The notes below the pieces were generated by a model. That model was not told the DNA's origin. It searched no databases and saw only the letters and a program-made list of their open reading frames with translations. From NCBI GenBank assembly GCA_035645145.1, contig DASQNC010000002.1, forward strand, positions 62,001-126,000: a stretch of 64,000 nt of DNA, written 5' to 3'. The translations under genes were made by a program, and so were the position numbers. Source of the stretch: Azospirillaceae bacterium (GTDB lineage: Bacteria; Pseudomonadota; Alphaproteobacteria; Azospirillales; Azospirillaceae). Below are positions 45,706-55,427 of this stretch, one piece after another. Each line of letters begins with the position of its first letter. The stretch's first letter is position 1.

Positions 45706-46419
45706 ATGGACCCGATGGGCGTGATCCGACAGTCCGCAACCGCAGCCGATGGGGATCTCGTTGCGCGTCTCCGCAACGGGGAGGCCGATGCGTTCCGCAC
45801 CCTCATGCAGCGGCACAACCAGCGCCTCTTCCGATTGGCGCGGGGCATCCTGCGGGACTCCGCCGATGCCGAAGACGCGCTCCAGGATGCCTACGTCCTC
45901 GCCTTCACCCGCATGGACCAGTTCCGTGCGGACTCCAGCCTGGCGACCTGGCTCGGGCGCATCGTCATCAACGAGGCGCTCCGGCGGCTCCGGCAAAGGA
46001 TGCCCATGGTGGACCGCGACGGCGATGGATCCACCGGCAGGGGACGGGAGGGCCAGGTGGTCCCCTTGTTCCCGGCCCAGCAGCCGCCCGCCACGCCGGA
46101 AGAGGATGCGGCACGTGCCGAGATCCGGCGCGTGCTGGTGCGTGCGATCGACGGTCTGCCCGACAAGTTCCGGCTGGTCTTCATCCTACGCGAGGTCGAG
46201 CAGATGAGCATCCGGGAGGCCGCTTCGGTCCTTGGCATCCCCGAGGACACCGTCAAAACGCGCCTGCACCGGGCCCGCCGCATGCTCGGCCGCAGCCTCC
46301 GCCGGCAACTTTCGTCGGACCTGCCCGGCATGTTCCCGTTCGCCGGCGCGCGTTGTGCGCGTGTGGTTTCGCATGTGATGGGGCGCCTGGGGGCGCAGGG
46401 GGCATCGGCCGGTGACTAG
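45706..46419 (+). CDS. ECF-type RNA polymerase sigma factor
   Basis: The 237-aa protein has sigma region 2 (FRTLMQRHNQRLFRLARGILRD, DAEDALQDAYVLAFTRMDQFR, about 30-95) and region 4 (LPDKFRLVFILREVEQMSIREAASVLGIPEDTVKTRLHRARRML, about 151-194), with a Pro-rich linker and a C-terminal tail of 40 residues holding a Cys (GARCARVVSHVMGRLG). ATG at 45706 follows GGAGGGG. No anti-sigma gene is adjacent, so control may be through its tail or an unlinked protein. It leads a three-gene run with a TTHB210-like protein and a cupredoxin. Confidence 0.9.
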   Translation: MDPMGVIRQSATAADGDLVARLRNGEADAFRTLMQRHNQRLFRLARGILRDSADAEDALQDAYVLAFTRMDQFRADSSLATWLGRIVINEALRRLRQRMPMVDRDGDGSTGRGREGQVVPLFPAQQPPATPEEDAARAEIRRVLVRAIDGLPDKFRLVFILREVEQMSIREAASVLGIPEDTVKTRLHRARRMLGRSLRRQLSSDLPGMFPFAGARCARVVSHVMGRLGAQGASAGD

Positions 46420-46463
46420 GTTGGCCACCTCCAGGGATCGATCCATTGACGAGGGAGGGAACC

Positions 46464-46892
46464 ATGACGATCCGCACAATCCTGGCCACGGGCCTGATCG
46501 CCGGCGCATTTGTCCTGGCGGATGTTCCCGCGCAGGCCCAATCCATGGAACAGGCGCCGCCCGGCGGGGCGTACCGGAAGGTCAGCGAGCTTGTCAGGCT
46601 GCCGGACTTCCTTCCGGGGCTCGGCACGCTCTACGTCGATCCCGGAACGCTGCCGGCCGGACCCTTCCTCGCCTATGACCGCGACGGCCGGCTGGTCAGC
46701 ACGATCTACATGGTGCCGCTCGAGGACATCCAGGCGCAGAAGAGGTTCGACAACCTCACGTCGGCCGGAGCCAACGTCGACCACGTCGACATGTATTTCA
46801 ACGCCGGCCATCCGGGGGTGGAAAAACCCCACTACCACATCGTGCTTTGGCATGTGACCCAGGCGGACGAGGCCCGCGTTGCCAGCCGGTAG
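46464..46892 (+). CDS. Exported TTHB210-like (DUF5602-type) protein
   Basis: The 142-aa protein has a clear signal peptide (MTIRTILATGLIAGAFVLADVPAQAQS). The mature part contains a proline/glycine-rich LPGLGTLYVDPGTLPAGPFL and the histidine-rich VDHVDMYFNAGHPGVEKPHYHIVLWHV, which suggests metal binding. This pattern resembles TTHB210 of Thermus thermophilus, itself under an ECF sigma factor; I recognise that by pattern only. Strong site GGAGGGA before the ATG at 46464. Its end overlaps the next gene by 14 bases. Confidence 0.7.
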   Translation: MTIRTILATGLIAGAFVLADVPAQAQSMEQAPPGGAYRKVSELVRLPDFLPGLGTLYVDPGTLPAGPFLAYDRDGRLVSTIYMVPLEDIQAQKRFDNLTSAGANVDHVDMYFNAGHPGVEKPHYHIVLWHVTQADEARVASR

Positions 46893-47409
46893 CGTTATCG
46901 GGCGGCGCTCGGTGCTGTGGGCCGGCGGCTGTGCCGCCGGCCTCGCGCCGTTCGGCATGCCCTTGCCCTCGGTGGCCGCTCCGGTGGTCGAGATCCGCAT
47001 GCGCGGCAACGCCGACGGCTCGAAGGTCTGGTACGACCCGGTCGGGGTGCTGATCGAGCCGGGGCAGATCTTGCGCTGGATCAACGCGGATCCCGGCAAC
47101 GCGCACACCTGCACCGCCTACCATCCGCGGAACAACGGGCATCCGCTGCGTATCCCGGACGGGGCGGAGCCGTGGGATTCCGACTATCTGCTGCCCGGCG
47201 GGACATTCGAGCTGCGGCTCTCGGTCCCCGGCGTCTACGACTATTTCTGCATTCCGCACGAGGAAGCGGGCATGGCGGGACGCATCGTCGTCGGCCGGCC
47301 GGCCGGGCGCGCGGAGGTGTCCGCGGACACCCTGCCGGAGCCGGCCCGCCGGGTTGTCCCGCCGGTCGCCGAAATCGTCCGGCGCGGTGCGGTCGGGGGC
47401 GTCCCCTGA
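46879..47409 (+). CDS. Tat-exported cupredoxin-like copper protein
   Basis: The 176-aa product has a twin-arginine leader (IGRRSVLWAGGCAAG to PLPSVAA), followed by a plastocyanin/azurin-like domain. Type 1 copper ligands are visible: His76 or His82 in AHTCTAYH, Cys124, His127 and Met132 in FCIPHEEAGM. It is expected to carry an electron or copper in the periplasm. The TTG start at 46879 overlaps the previous gene by 14 bases. Being third in an ECF operon suggests an oxidative or copper stress role (inference). Confidence 0.83.
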   Translation: MPAGSVIGRRSVLWAGGCAAGLAPFGMPLPSVAAPVVEIRMRGNADGSKVWYDPVGVLIEPGQILRWINADPGNAHTCTAYHPRNNGHPLRIPDGAEPWDSDYLLPGGTFELRLSVPGVYDYFCIPHEEAGMAGRIVVGRPAGRAEVSADTLPEPARRVVPPVAEIVRRGAVGGVP

Positions 47410-47431
47410 GCCACGCCGGCCCGAGCGGCCG

Positions 47432-47977
47432 TCACCGTCCCGGCTTCCGGTGCTCCTGAAGGCGGGGCATCAGTTCGACGAAGTTGCAGGGCCGGTGGCG
47501 GTTGTCCAACTGGTCCTTGAGGATCAGGTCCCAACCGTCGCGCACGGCGCTGGTGCTGCCGGGCAGGGCGAACAGGTAGGTGCCGCCCGCCACCCCGGCG
47601 GTCGCCCGGCTCTGGATCGTCGACGTCCCGATCTTCTGGTAGCTGAGCCAGCGGAACAGCTCGCCGAAGCCGGGGATGTCCTTTTCGCAGACCTCGGCGA
47701 AGGCTTCCGGCGTGACGTCGCGGCCGGTCACCCCGGTGCCGCCGGTGGTGATCACCGCATCCACCTCCGGGTCGGCGATCCAGGCGCGCAGCCGGGCCGC
47801 GATGGCGGCGACATCGTCCTTGACGATCGCGCGGTCGGCCACCGTGTGGCCCGCCGCCCCGATCCGCTCCACCAGCGCATTGCCGGACGTGTCGGTGTCC
47901 GGCGTGCGCGTGTCGGAGACCGTCAGGACCGCGATGCGGACCGGAATGAAGGGGCGGGTTTCGTCAATTCGTCCCAT
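47432..47977 (-). CDS. moaB: Molybdenum cofactor biosynthesis protein MoaB/MogA-like
   Basis: The 181-aa protein has the molybdopterin-binding fold: [39 protein letters not shown] and [17 protein letters not shown]. MogA-type proteins adenylate molybdopterin; MoaB is the related form, and the length with the DETRPFIP start favours MoaB. The ATG at 47977 overlaps the transglycosylase stop by 14 bases. Confidence 0.9.
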   Translation of the reverse strand: MGRIDETRPFIPVRIAVLTVSDTRTPDTDTSGNALVERIGAAGHTVADRAIVKDDVAAIAARLRAWIADPEVDAVITTGGTGVTGRDVTPEAFAEVCEKDIPGFGELFRWLSYQKIGTSTIQSRATAGVAGGTYLFALPGSTSAVRDGWDLILKDQLDNRHRPCNFVELMPRLQEHRKPGR

Positions 47978-49979
47978 CCTCGGACATCCCATTGGAGTCT
48001 GGGCCGTTGGGGCTTGGGCCGCTGGGGCTTGGGCCGCCGCCGTAGTCCGCCATTTCGGCGGCTTCGGCCGGCACGAACTGCGGCCATTGGCCGGCCGCCA
48101 GCGCATCCAGCGTGGGCGTCTCCTGGCCCAGGCGCAAGCGGTAGATCCAGAAGTTGGCGAGCACCCGTTCCACGAACGTCCGCGTCTCGCGCGCCGGCAG
48201 GGTCTCGATGAACAGCAGCGGATCGCTTTCCGCCCGCATCGTCTTGCGCCAGCGGCTCAGGTTGCCGGGACCCGCGTTGTAGGCTGCCAGCATGGCCAGC
48301 AGATTGTTGCCGATCTCCGGATGTCCGCCGAGCTGCGCCAGATAGCGCTGGCCCAGGCTGACGTTCAGGCCGGGTTCGAACAGGTGCTCGCCCGTGGCGT
48401 TCGGGCGGTGCACCGGAGGCAGGCCCTGGAGGGCGCCGGCGGTGGCCGGCATCAGCTGCATCAGGCCCGAGGCGCCGGCATGGCTGCGCGCCCGCGGATC
48501 GAACCGCGATTCCTGGCGCATCAGGGCGAACACCAGGGCCTTGTCGATGGCGAACCCCTCGGGCGGGGTCCAGGGCGGCACGGGATAGAGGGCCGCGTCC
48601 CAGGTGGAGCCTTCGGGCGTTGCGATGGCGTTGCCCAGCCTCAGCGCCAGCATCGGCATCTGCGCCCGGACCGAGATCGCCAGCAGCGACTGCTCGAGCA
48701 GCGGCTCGCCCTGCGGGTTGATGCGGCGCAGCTCGGCCTCCGCCAGTTCGCGTTGCCCGGCCTGCAGCAGGCCGATGGCGCGGCGTCCGGCCGGCGTGGC
48801 GTCCAGCTTGGCGAGGTGCGCGGCCGTCAGCTCGGGCACCTCCCACTTGAATTCGGCGTCGATGCCCAGAAGGCGGCCGGCGATCAGACCGTAGAAGGTG
48901 CGCGGGTATTCGGCCGCGCGCGCCAGCCACTTCGACACTTCGTGCGGGCGGCCGGCACGGGTGTGGGCGCGCGCCGCCCAGAATGCACCCGCCGACACGT
49001 CCCAGGCGGACACGCCGTTGCCGCGCACGACCGCCTCGAAGAAGCGGGCGGAGCGGTCGACCTGACCGGTGCGCCAAGCCGACAGGCCGGCGATCCAATT
49101 GGCCAGCGGGATCGACGCGCCGGTGCGGCCCGCGACCTCGGCGGCCACGCGCAGCGCCTCGCGGGGGTGGCCGGCATAGAACAGCTCCGCCGCCGCATCG
49201 GCCCGCGCCATGTCCAGGGTCTGCGGATCAAGGTCCTGGGCCGCCCCGTCGCTGTCCAGCAGCGAAACGGCCTCTTCCAGTTCGCCCGCCTTCAACAGAC
49301 GGTCCACCCGCTCCAGCAGGGCCGTGCCGGCGGCCGACCGTTCGGCCCGGGCGCGCGGCTTCACGTCCAGCGGACGCTGGTTGTCGTAGCTTTCCAGATT
49401 GCCGCCGCCCAGACCGCCCGTTTCGGCGGGCGCCTTGGGCGGCCGTTCGCCGCGCGGCTGCCGCCGGACGGCCAGACGGTACACCTGGTCGGCGTTGGGA
49501 TGGTCGGCATACCGGTCCAGCCACGCGCGGAGTTCCGGGAAGCCGGCGCGGTACGAGGGGTGCATCAGGCGCTGATAGAGCACATGGCCCATCAGGCGCT
49601 GGTCCTGGATGCGCGCGAGTTCGCGGTCGGCCCTGTCCCAGTCCGCTTCGGATTGCAATTCGAACACCCGGCGGTAGCGGCGGGCGTCGGCCGGCGGCAT
49701 CTGGTGGTCCTGCGCCTGCACCTCGTCCGTCAGCAGCACCGGGTCCGTCAGGGACCAGGGGCGCAGCGCCTCGGGCGCGGGCTTGGCCATCGCGGATGGC
49801 TGCGGTTGCGTAACCGCAGCAACCTGGACGGTTGCCGGCGCGGCGGGATTCGGCTCGTCGGCCTTGGCCCGTATCTCGCCGGTTGGATCGCCAGAGGCGA
49901 GCACCAGCAATGACGCGCCTAAGAGGAGGGTCGTTCGCAGATACCGCGAGGTACCCACGTTCCAGCTCATCCTATGCAT
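47964..49979 (-). CDS. Soluble lytic murein transglycosylase
   Basis: The 671-aa Slt-type enzyme has a signal sequence ([20 protein letters not shown]), a long superhelical middle that resembles the U domain, and a C-terminal SLT domain whose catalytic Glu is in [20 protein letters not shown] (about residue 490), followed by LMQLMPATA and [15 protein letters not shown]. It cuts the MurNAc-GlcNAc bond to make 1,6-anhydro ends. The start could also be the ATG three codons in. It reads into moaB with an overlap. Confidence 0.92.
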   Translation of the reverse strand: MHRMSWNVGTSRYLRTTLLLGASLLVLASGDPTGEIRAKADEPNPAAPATVQVAAVTQPQPSAMAKPAPEALRPWSLTDPVLLTDEVQAQDHQMPPADARRYRRVFELQSEADWDRADRELARIQDQRLMGHVLYQRLMHPSYRAGFPELRAWLDRYADHPNADQVYRLAVRRQPRGERPPKAPAETGGLGGGNLESYDNQRPLDVKPRARAERSAAGTALLERVDRLLKAGELEEAVSLLDSDGAAQDLDPQTLDMARADAAAELFYAGHPREALRVAAEVAGRTGASIPLANWIAGLSAWRTGQVDRSARFFEAVVRGNGVSAWDVSAGAFWAARAHTRAGRPHEVSKWLARAAEYPRTFYGLIAGRLLGIDAEFKWEVPELTAAHLAKLDATPAGRRAIGLLQAGQRELAEAELRRINPQGEPLLEQSLLAISVRAQMPMLALRLGNAIATPEGSTWDAALYPVPPWTPPEGFAIDKALVFALMRQESRFDPRARSHAGASGLMQLMPATAGALQGLPPVHRPNATGEHLFEPGLNVSLGQRYLAQLGGHPEIGNNLLAMLAAYNAGPGNLSRWRKTMRAESDPLLFIETLPARETRTFVERVLANFWIYRLRLGQETPTLDALAAGQWPQFVPAEAAEMADYGGGPSPSGPSPNGPDSNGMSEDGTN

Positions 49980-50097
49980 GTGGTTGAGTTAGACGGCTGG
50001 AGGGCGGAGGGCAATCCTCAAATCGGAGACAAATTTTAGACTTTCGGATAGTCGCGTGCCGGTTCCCTTTGGAATCTCAGCATTTTCCCGGCCCGGA

Positions 50098-50964
50098 TCA
50101 GCCGGAATCTTTAGTTAAAATTTTTTGCTTGACCGAAAGCAGATCCTTCCACGCCTCCCGCTTCGCCGACGGCGTGCGCAGCAGATAGGCGGGGTGGAAG
50201 CAGGCGAGTGTGGGCACCGGGGACGGCAGGCCGGTCACCGGATGTTCGAACCAGCGCCCGCGCAACCGGGTGATCCCTTCGCTGCGGCCCAGCACCGCGC
50301 TGGCCGCGGTTCCGCCCGCCAGCAGGAGCACGGGCGGCCGCACCAGCGCGATGTGCCGTTCCAGGAACGGCAGGCAGACCTCCATCTCGGCCGGGCTGGG
50401 TTTGCGGTTGCCCGGCGGCCGCCAGGGCAGGACGTTGGTGATGTAGGTGTCGGCCGTCCGCGACAGGCCGATGGACCCGAGCATCAGGTCGAGCAGGCGT
50501 CCGGCGGGGCCGACGAAGGGCTTGCCCTGCCGGTCCTCCTCCTCGCCCGGCGCTTCGCCCACCACCATCACGCGCGGTCCCGACGCCACGCCGTCGGCGA
50601 AGACGGTGGAGGTGGCGGTGAATTTCAGCGCGCAGCCTTCGAAGTCGCGGACGGCGGCTTCCAACTCCTCCAGCGTCCGTGCGGCCTGGGCCAGGCGGCG
50701 GGCCTCGGCGGCGGCCTCGGCGGCACCGAGGGGGGCGGTGCCGGTGCGTGCCGGCCGGGGTGCCCCCGGTGAATGGAGTGGGGCGGGCGGGGCTGTCCCC
50801 GCGGATCCGGGGCGGGTTCCTTCGGGGGATTGCCGGGCCTGGACGGCGGCGCGCGCACGGGCGGAAACGGCCGTCCAATCGGTCGGCTCGTCCGCGATGG
50901 CCTCGTCCGCGCCGGCATCGATCTGCCAAGCGAGTGCGGCGAGAAGTTGCGCCCCGTCGGTCAT
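50098..50964 (-). CDS. Uracil-DNA glycosylase, family 4-like
   Basis: The 288-aa enzyme has GEAPGEEEDRQGKPFVGPAGRLLD (water-activating loop) and FHPAYLLRTP (leucine loop side) of family 4/5 glycosylases, plus YITNVLPWRPPGNRKP. The N-terminal Cys pair that anchors the iron-sulfur cluster reads FEGC, so its first Cys is replaced by Phe; only one partner is left there. About 95 N-terminal residues are Ala/Pro-rich linker. The last codons are AT-rich. Removes uracil from DNA in base excision repair. Confidence 0.88.
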   Translation of the reverse strand: MTDGAQLLAALAWQIDAGADEAIADEPTDWTAVSARARAAVQARQSPEGTRPGSAGTAPPAPLHSPGAPRPARTGTAPLGAAEAAAEARRLAQAARTLEELEAAVRDFEGCALKFTATSTVFADGVASGPRVMVVGEAPGEEEDRQGKPFVGPAGRLLDLMLGSIGLSRTADTYITNVLPWRPPGNRKPSPAEMEVCLPFLERHIALVRPPVLLLAGGTAASAVLGRSEGITRLRGRWFEHPVTGLPSPVPTLACFHPAYLLRTPSAKREAWKDLLSVKQKILTKDSG

Positions 50965-51085
50965 TGGCCCGATGATGCTCCCGTCCTAATTTTCATACAC
51001 GGTTCCGGTGACCGCGGCCATGCCGGCGGATGTCGGCACGAAGCAAGAGCGCCCGTGGACGGCGCCAGTGGGGTTGGGGAGAGAT

Positions 51086-52744
51086 ATGGAACGCGAAAGC
51101 ATGGAATTCGACGTCGTGATCGTCGGCGCCGGCCCCTCGGGCCTGTCCGCGGCGATCCGGCTGAAGCAGCTTGCGGCCGAACAGGGCCACGACGCCAGCG
51201 TCTGCGTGATCGAGAAGGGGTCCGAGGTCGGCGCCCACATCCTGTCGGGTGCCGTGATCGACCCGATCGCGCTGAACGAGCTGATCCCCGACTGGCGGGA
51301 CAAGGGGGCGCCGCTCAACACCCCGGTCACCGAGGACCGGTTCGTCATGCTGACGGAAACCGGCGGCCGGCGCGTCCCCAACCGGCTGCTGCCGCCGCTG
51401 ATGAACAACCACGGCAACTACATCGTCAGCCTGGGCAACGTGTGCCGGTGGCTCGCCCAGCAGGCCGAGGCGCTGGGGGTCGAGATCTTCCCCGGCTTCG
51501 CCGCCGCCGAGGTGCTGTACCACGAGGACGGCAGCGTGAAGGGGGTCGCCACCGGCGACATGGGGATCGGCCGCAACGGCGAGCACCTGCCCAGCTACAC
51601 GCCGGGGGTGGAACTGCACGCCAAGTACACGTTCTTCGCCGAGGGCGCCCGGGGGTCGCTGTCCAAGCTGGTGCAGGAAAGGTTCAACCTGCGCGAGGGC
51701 GTCGATCCGCAGAAGTACGGCATCGGCATCAAGGAGCTGTGGCAGATCGACCCGTCCAAGCACCAGCCGGGCCTGGTGATGCACACCGACGGCTGGCCGC
51801 TCGGCAAAGGTGCGGCCGGCGGCTCCTTCATGTACCACCTGGAGGACAACCAGGTGGCGGTCGGGTTCGTCGTCCACCTGAACTACGAGAACCCGTACCT
51901 GTCGCCGTTCGACGAGTTCCAGCGATTCAAGACCCACCCGATGATCCGGGGCTATTTCGAGGGCGGCAAGCGGCTGTCCTACGGCGCCCGTGCCATCAAC
52001 GAGGGCGGGTTGCAGTCGGTGCCCAAGCTGGCGTTCCCGGGCGGGGCGCTCATCGGCTGCTCGGCCGGGTTCGTGAACCTGCCGCGCATCAAGGGCACCC
52101 ACAACGCGATGAAGACCGGCATGCTGGCCGCCGAGGCCGCCTTCGCCGCGCTGAAGGCCGGCAGCCAGGGCCATGACACGCTGACCACCTACGAGGAGGC
52201 GTACCGGACCTCCTGGGTCTACAAGGACCTGTGGAAGGTGCGGAACGTGAAGCCGAGCCTGAAGTGGGGCCGGTTCCTCGGCAACTTCCACGCCGGCGTC
52301 AGCATGTGGCTGAACGATCTGGGCCTGGGGGCGCTGCTGCCGTACACGCTGCGCCACGACAAGGCCGACCACGAGACGCTGAAGCCGGCGTCGGAGTGCC
52401 AGCCGATCGTCTATCCCAAGCCGGACGGGGTGCTGACCTTCGACAAGCTGTCGTCGGTTTACCTGTCCAACACCAACCACGAGGAGGACCAGCCCGTCCA
52501 CCTGGTGCTGAAGGATCCGAACCGGCCGATCGAATACAACCTGCCGAAATACGACGAACCGGCGCAGCGGTACTGCCCGGCCGGCGTGTACGAGGTGGTG
52601 CGCGACGACGCCGGGAATGCCCGGTTCCAGATCAACGCCCAGAACTGCGTGCACTGCAAGACGTGCGATATCAAGGACCCGACCCAGAACATCGTCTGGA
52701 CGGTGCCCCAGGGCGGCGGCGGGCCGAACTACCCGAACATGTAG
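51086..52744 (+). CDS. Electron transfer flavoprotein-ubiquinone oxidoreductase
   Basis: A 552-aa membrane-bound flavoprotein that passes electrons from ETF, reduced by acyl-CoA and amino acid dehydrogenases, to ubiquinone. FAD-binding DVVIVGAGPSGLSAAIRL is at the start, and the 4Fe-4S ligands Cys497 (YCPAGVYE), Cys521, Cys524 and Cys527 (NCVHCKTCDIKD) at the end. The ATG at 51086 has GGGGAGAGAT before it. It is consistent with the amino acid catabolism seen elsewhere in the window. Confidence 0.95.
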   Translation: MERESMEFDVVIVGAGPSGLSAAIRLKQLAAEQGHDASVCVIEKGSEVGAHILSGAVIDPIALNELIPDWRDKGAPLNTPVTEDRFVMLTETGGRRVPNRLLPPLMNNHGNYIVSLGNVCRWLAQQAEALGVEIFPGFAAAEVLYHEDGSVKGVATGDMGIGRNGEHLPSYTPGVELHAKYTFFAEGARGSLSKLVQERFNLREGVDPQKYGIGIKELWQIDPSKHQPGLVMHTDGWPLGKGAAGGSFMYHLEDNQVAVGFVVHLNYENPYLSPFDEFQRFKTHPMIRGYFEGGKRLSYGARAINEGGLQSVPKLAFPGGALIGCSAGFVNLPRIKGTHNAMKTGMLAAEAAFAALKAGSQGHDTLTTYEEAYRTSWVYKDLWKVRNVKPSLKWGRFLGNFHAGVSMWLNDLGLGALLPYTLRHDKADHETLKPASECQPIVYPKPDGVLTFDKLSSVYLSNTNHEEDQPVHLVLKDPNRPIEYNLPKYDEPAQRYCPAGVYEVVRDDAGNARFQINAQNCVHCKTCDIKDPTQNIVWTVPQGGGGPNYPNM

Positions 52745-52759
52745 GCCGGGCCGGCGGGC

Positions 52760-52783
52760 GGAGGGGTGGGGGACCGCCCCTCC
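52760..52783 (+). terminator. Hairpin after ETF-QO
   Basis: GGAGGGG paired with CCCCTCC across a 10-nt loop, 16 bp after the stop, followed by CGTTCG. Probable but weak terminator. Confidence 0.45.
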
Positions 52784-52920
52784 CGTTCGCCCCCATGGCT
52801 CCTCCCTCCGGCGTATTGAAGCCGGGTCGGGTGCGTGCAACCGTCTCGTGCGGCCGGTCCCGGTGACCGCCGCCAACCAAGCACGCGCGCCGAAGGCGCC
52901 GCCCTGGGAGGAGCCTCGCA

Positions 52921-53976
52921 ATGAATCCGAACCGTCGTTCCCTTCTTGCCGCGACGACCGTGTTGGCCGCAGGCCTGCTGTGCGGCGCCACGACCGCGCT
53001 GGCCCAGCCGAAGATCCTTGTCGGCGTGAGCTGGGCGAACTTCCAGGAGGAGCGCTACAAGACCGACGAGGCCGCCATCAAGGCGCGGTTGCAGGAGCTG
53101 GGGGCCGAATACGTCGGCACCGACGCCCAATCCAACGCCGGCAAGCAGTTGTCCGACGTCGAAGGCATGCTGGCCCGCGGCGTGAAGGCCATCATCGTCA
53201 ACGCCTGGGATGCCGACGCCATCCAGCCGGCCGTCGCCAAGGCCCTGGCCGAGGGCGTTCCGGTGATCGGCTACGACCGTCCCATCGAGGCCCGCGAGGT
53301 CTTCAACGTCACCTTCGACAACCGCGAGGTTGGCCGCATGCAGGGCCGCGCGCTGCTGGAGGCGAAGCCCAAGGGCAACTACGTCTTCATCAAGGGCGCG
53401 CAGACCGACCCGAATGCCGCCGTCTTCCACCAGGGCCAGCGCGACGCCCTGAACGAGGCGATCCAGAAGGGCGACATCAAGGTGGTGGGTGACGAGTTCA
53501 CCGAGCGCTGGCTGCCCGCCAACGCGCAGCGGAACATGGAACAGATCCTCACCCGCAACAACAACCAGGTGGATGCGGTGGTGGCCTCGAACGACGGCAC
53601 CGCCGGCGGCGTCATCGCCGCCCTGGCCGCCCAGGGCCTGACCAACGTCCCGGTGAGCGGGCAGGATGCCGATGTGGCGGCGCTGAACCGCATCGCCCGC
53701 GGCCAGCAGACCATGACCGTCTGGAAGGACGTGCGCGAACTGGGCAAGGTCGCCGCCGACACCGCCGTCCAGCTCGCCCGCGGGACCAAGCCCGGGCAGA
53801 TCGCGGGCGTGACCAAGCTGGCCGGCCCGAAGAACGTCCAGACCGACGCCATCCTGCTGAAGCCGGTGGCCGTCAACCGCGACAACCTGGCGGCCCTGAT
53901 CGAGGTGGGCTGGGCCCGGAAGGAGGCGGTCTGCCAGGGCGTCTCGGGCGCGAACGCGCCGACGGCGTGCCGCTGA
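52921..53976 (+). CDS. Sugar ABC transporter substrate-binding protein (XylF-like)
   Basis: The 351-aa periplasmic protein has a signal peptide cleaved after TTALA and a type 1 periplasmic binding fold: [59 protein letters not shown] and [16 protein letters not shown]. The sequence is nearest XylF (D-xylose) and related monosaccharide proteins. GGGAGGAG precedes the start. First of a three-gene importer; two hairpins follow. Confidence 0.87.
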   Translation: MNPNRRSLLAATTVLAAGLLCGATTALAQPKILVGVSWANFQEERYKTDEAAIKARLQELGAEYVGTDAQSNAGKQLSDVEGMLARGVKAIIVNAWDADAIQPAVAKALAEGVPVIGYDRPIEAREVFNVTFDNREVGRMQGRALLEAKPKGNYVFIKGAQTDPNAAVFHQGQRDALNEAIQKGDIKVVGDEFTERWLPANAQRNMEQILTRNNNQVDAVVASNDGTAGGVIAALAAQGLTNVPVSGQDADVAALNRIARGQQTMTVWKDVRELGKVAADTAVQLARGTKPGQIAGVTKLAGPKNVQTDAILLKPVAVNRDNLAALIEVGWARKEAVCQGVSGANAPTACR

Positions 53977-53986
53977 CCGGCAGCCG

Positions 53987-54028
53987 TGGAGCACGGCCCG
54001 ATCCCACGGATCGGGCGGTCGTGCTCCA
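53987..54028 (+). repeat. Strong hairpin 1 in the importer operon
   Basis: Outer stem TGGAGCACG/CGTGCTCCA (9 bp) and inner stem GCCCGATCC/GGATCGGGC (9 bp) around a CAC loop, with a 3-nt bulge on one side. It lies 10 bp after the binding-protein stop. Such hairpins protect the 5' mRNA from exonucleases and so raise binding protein over permease; partial termination is the alternative. Confidence 0.75.
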
Positions 54029-54041
54029 TGTGCTTGTTCGA

Positions 54042-54089
54042 TGGAGCAAACTCCACTCCGGCGGTTCCGCGTGAGTGGAGTTTGCTCCA
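54042..54089 (+). repeat. Strong hairpin 2 in the importer operon
   Basis: A perfect 17-bp stem (TGGAGCAAACTCCACTC with its complement at 54073-54089) with a 14-nt loop holding a GCGG/CCGC mini-stem. It starts with the same TGGAGCA as hairpin 1. Confidence 0.8.
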
Positions 54090-54161
54090 GCGGACCTTCC
54101 GTCCGACCGGTGTGGAGGCCGGTCCGCCCGGCCTCCACGGCCCCTTCCATGGTGCCGCCCC

Positions 54162-55406
54162 ATGACCGTCGCCCTCGACACCCGTCCGCGTGACAAAGGC
54201 GCCGACGGACGGATTGCGCGCATCACCCGCACGCTGGAGCTGGACACCCGCCTGCTCGCCATGGCCGCGGCCCTGGTGGTGGTCTGGGTGGGGTTCGACC
54301 TTCTGACCGGCGGGGTGTTCCTGACCCCCCGCAACCTGTGGAACCTGGCCGTCCAGACCAGCGTAATCGGCATCACGGCCGCCGGCATGGTGCTGGTCAT
54401 CGTGGCCCGCCACATCGACCTGTCGGTGGGGTCGGTGCTGGGGTTCGTCGCGATGGTCATGGCCGTCCTCCAGGCCGAGCTGTTCCCCTACGGCGTCTGG
54501 TGGAACTGGATCGTCTCGCTGGCGGCCGGTCTGGCGCTGGGGGCGGCCATCGGCGCCTTCCAGGGCTGGTGGGTGGCGTACCGGGCGGTGCCGGCGTTCA
54601 TCGTGACGCTGGGCGGGCTGCTGATCTACCGGGGGCTCGCCTGGTGGGTGACCGAAGGGCGCACCGTCGCCCCGCTCGACCCGACGTTCCAGTTGATGGG
54701 GGGCGGCCTGCTCGGCTCCATCGGCGGGTTCTGGACCTGGGTCTTCGGGGCGGTGGCCTGCGCAGCCCTGGCCTATGGCGCCTGGAGCAACCGGCGGCGG
54801 CGCCTGGCCCATGGGTTCCATGTGCGGCCGATGTGGGCGGAGCTCCTGGTGCTGGGGATCGGGACCGCGCTGGTCCTCGGTTTCTGCTGGGTGATGAACG
54901 CCTACACCCGGCCGCGGACCGATCCGCCGATGTCCCAGGGCATTCCGATCCCGGTCCTGATCCTGATCGGCGTGGTCCTGGTCATGTCGTGGCTGGCCCG
55001 GGCGACCCGCTTCGGCCGCTACGTCTTCGCCATCGGCGGCAACCCCGAGGCCGCGGTGCTCGCGGGCATCAACACCCGGCGCGTGACGCTGGCCATCTTC
55101 GCCCTGATGGGCACGCTGGCGGCGTTGGCCGGGGCGGTGCAGGCGGCCCGGTTGAACGCCGGCGCCAACTCCACCGGCGAACTTCTGGAACTCAGCGCCA
55201 TCGCCGCCGCAGTGATCGGGGGCACGTCGCTCGCCGGCGGTGCCGGCACCATCGCGGGGGCGGTGCTGGGGGCGGTCATCATGCAGAGCCTTCAAAGCGG
55301 CATGGTGCTGCTGGCCCTGCCGACCCCGTTGCAGAACGTCGTGATCGGCGCGGTCCTGATCGTCGCCGTCTACTTCGACAACCTCTACCAGCGCCGGCGG
55401 CGCTGA
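54162..55406 (+). CDS. Sugar ABC transporter permease (XylH-like)
   Basis: The 414-aa inner-membrane protein has about 10-12 hydrophobic segments and the monosaccharide-permease marks IDLSVGSVLGFVAMV, FIVTLGGLLIYRG, FAIGGNPEAAVLAGI (the EAA-like loop) and IGGTSLAGGAGTIAGAVLGA. Length and the two extra mid-protein helices fit XylH rather than RbsC. ATG at 54162 is preferred; the frame opens within hairpin 2. Confidence 0.88.
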   Translation: MTVALDTRPRDKGADGRIARITRTLELDTRLLAMAAALVVVWVGFDLLTGGVFLTPRNLWNLAVQTSVIGITAAGMVLVIVARHIDLSVGSVLGFVAMVMAVLQAELFPYGVWWNWIVSLAAGLALGAAIGAFQGWWVAYRAVPAFIVTLGGLLIYRGLAWWVTEGRTVAPLDPTFQLMGGGLLGSIGGFWTWVFGAVACAALAYGAWSNRRRRLAHGFHVRPMWAELLVLGIGTALVLGFCWVMNAYTRPRTDPPMSQGIPIPVLILIGVVLVMSWLARATRFGRYVFAIGGNPEAAVLAGINTRRVTLAIFALMGTLAALAGAVQAARLNAGANSTGELLELSAIAAAVIGGTSLAGGAGTIAGAVLGAVIMQSLQSGMVLLALPTPLQNVVIGAVLIVAVYFDNLYQRRRR

Positions 55407-55427
55407 CGCCCGAGGGAGGTTCCGGTC

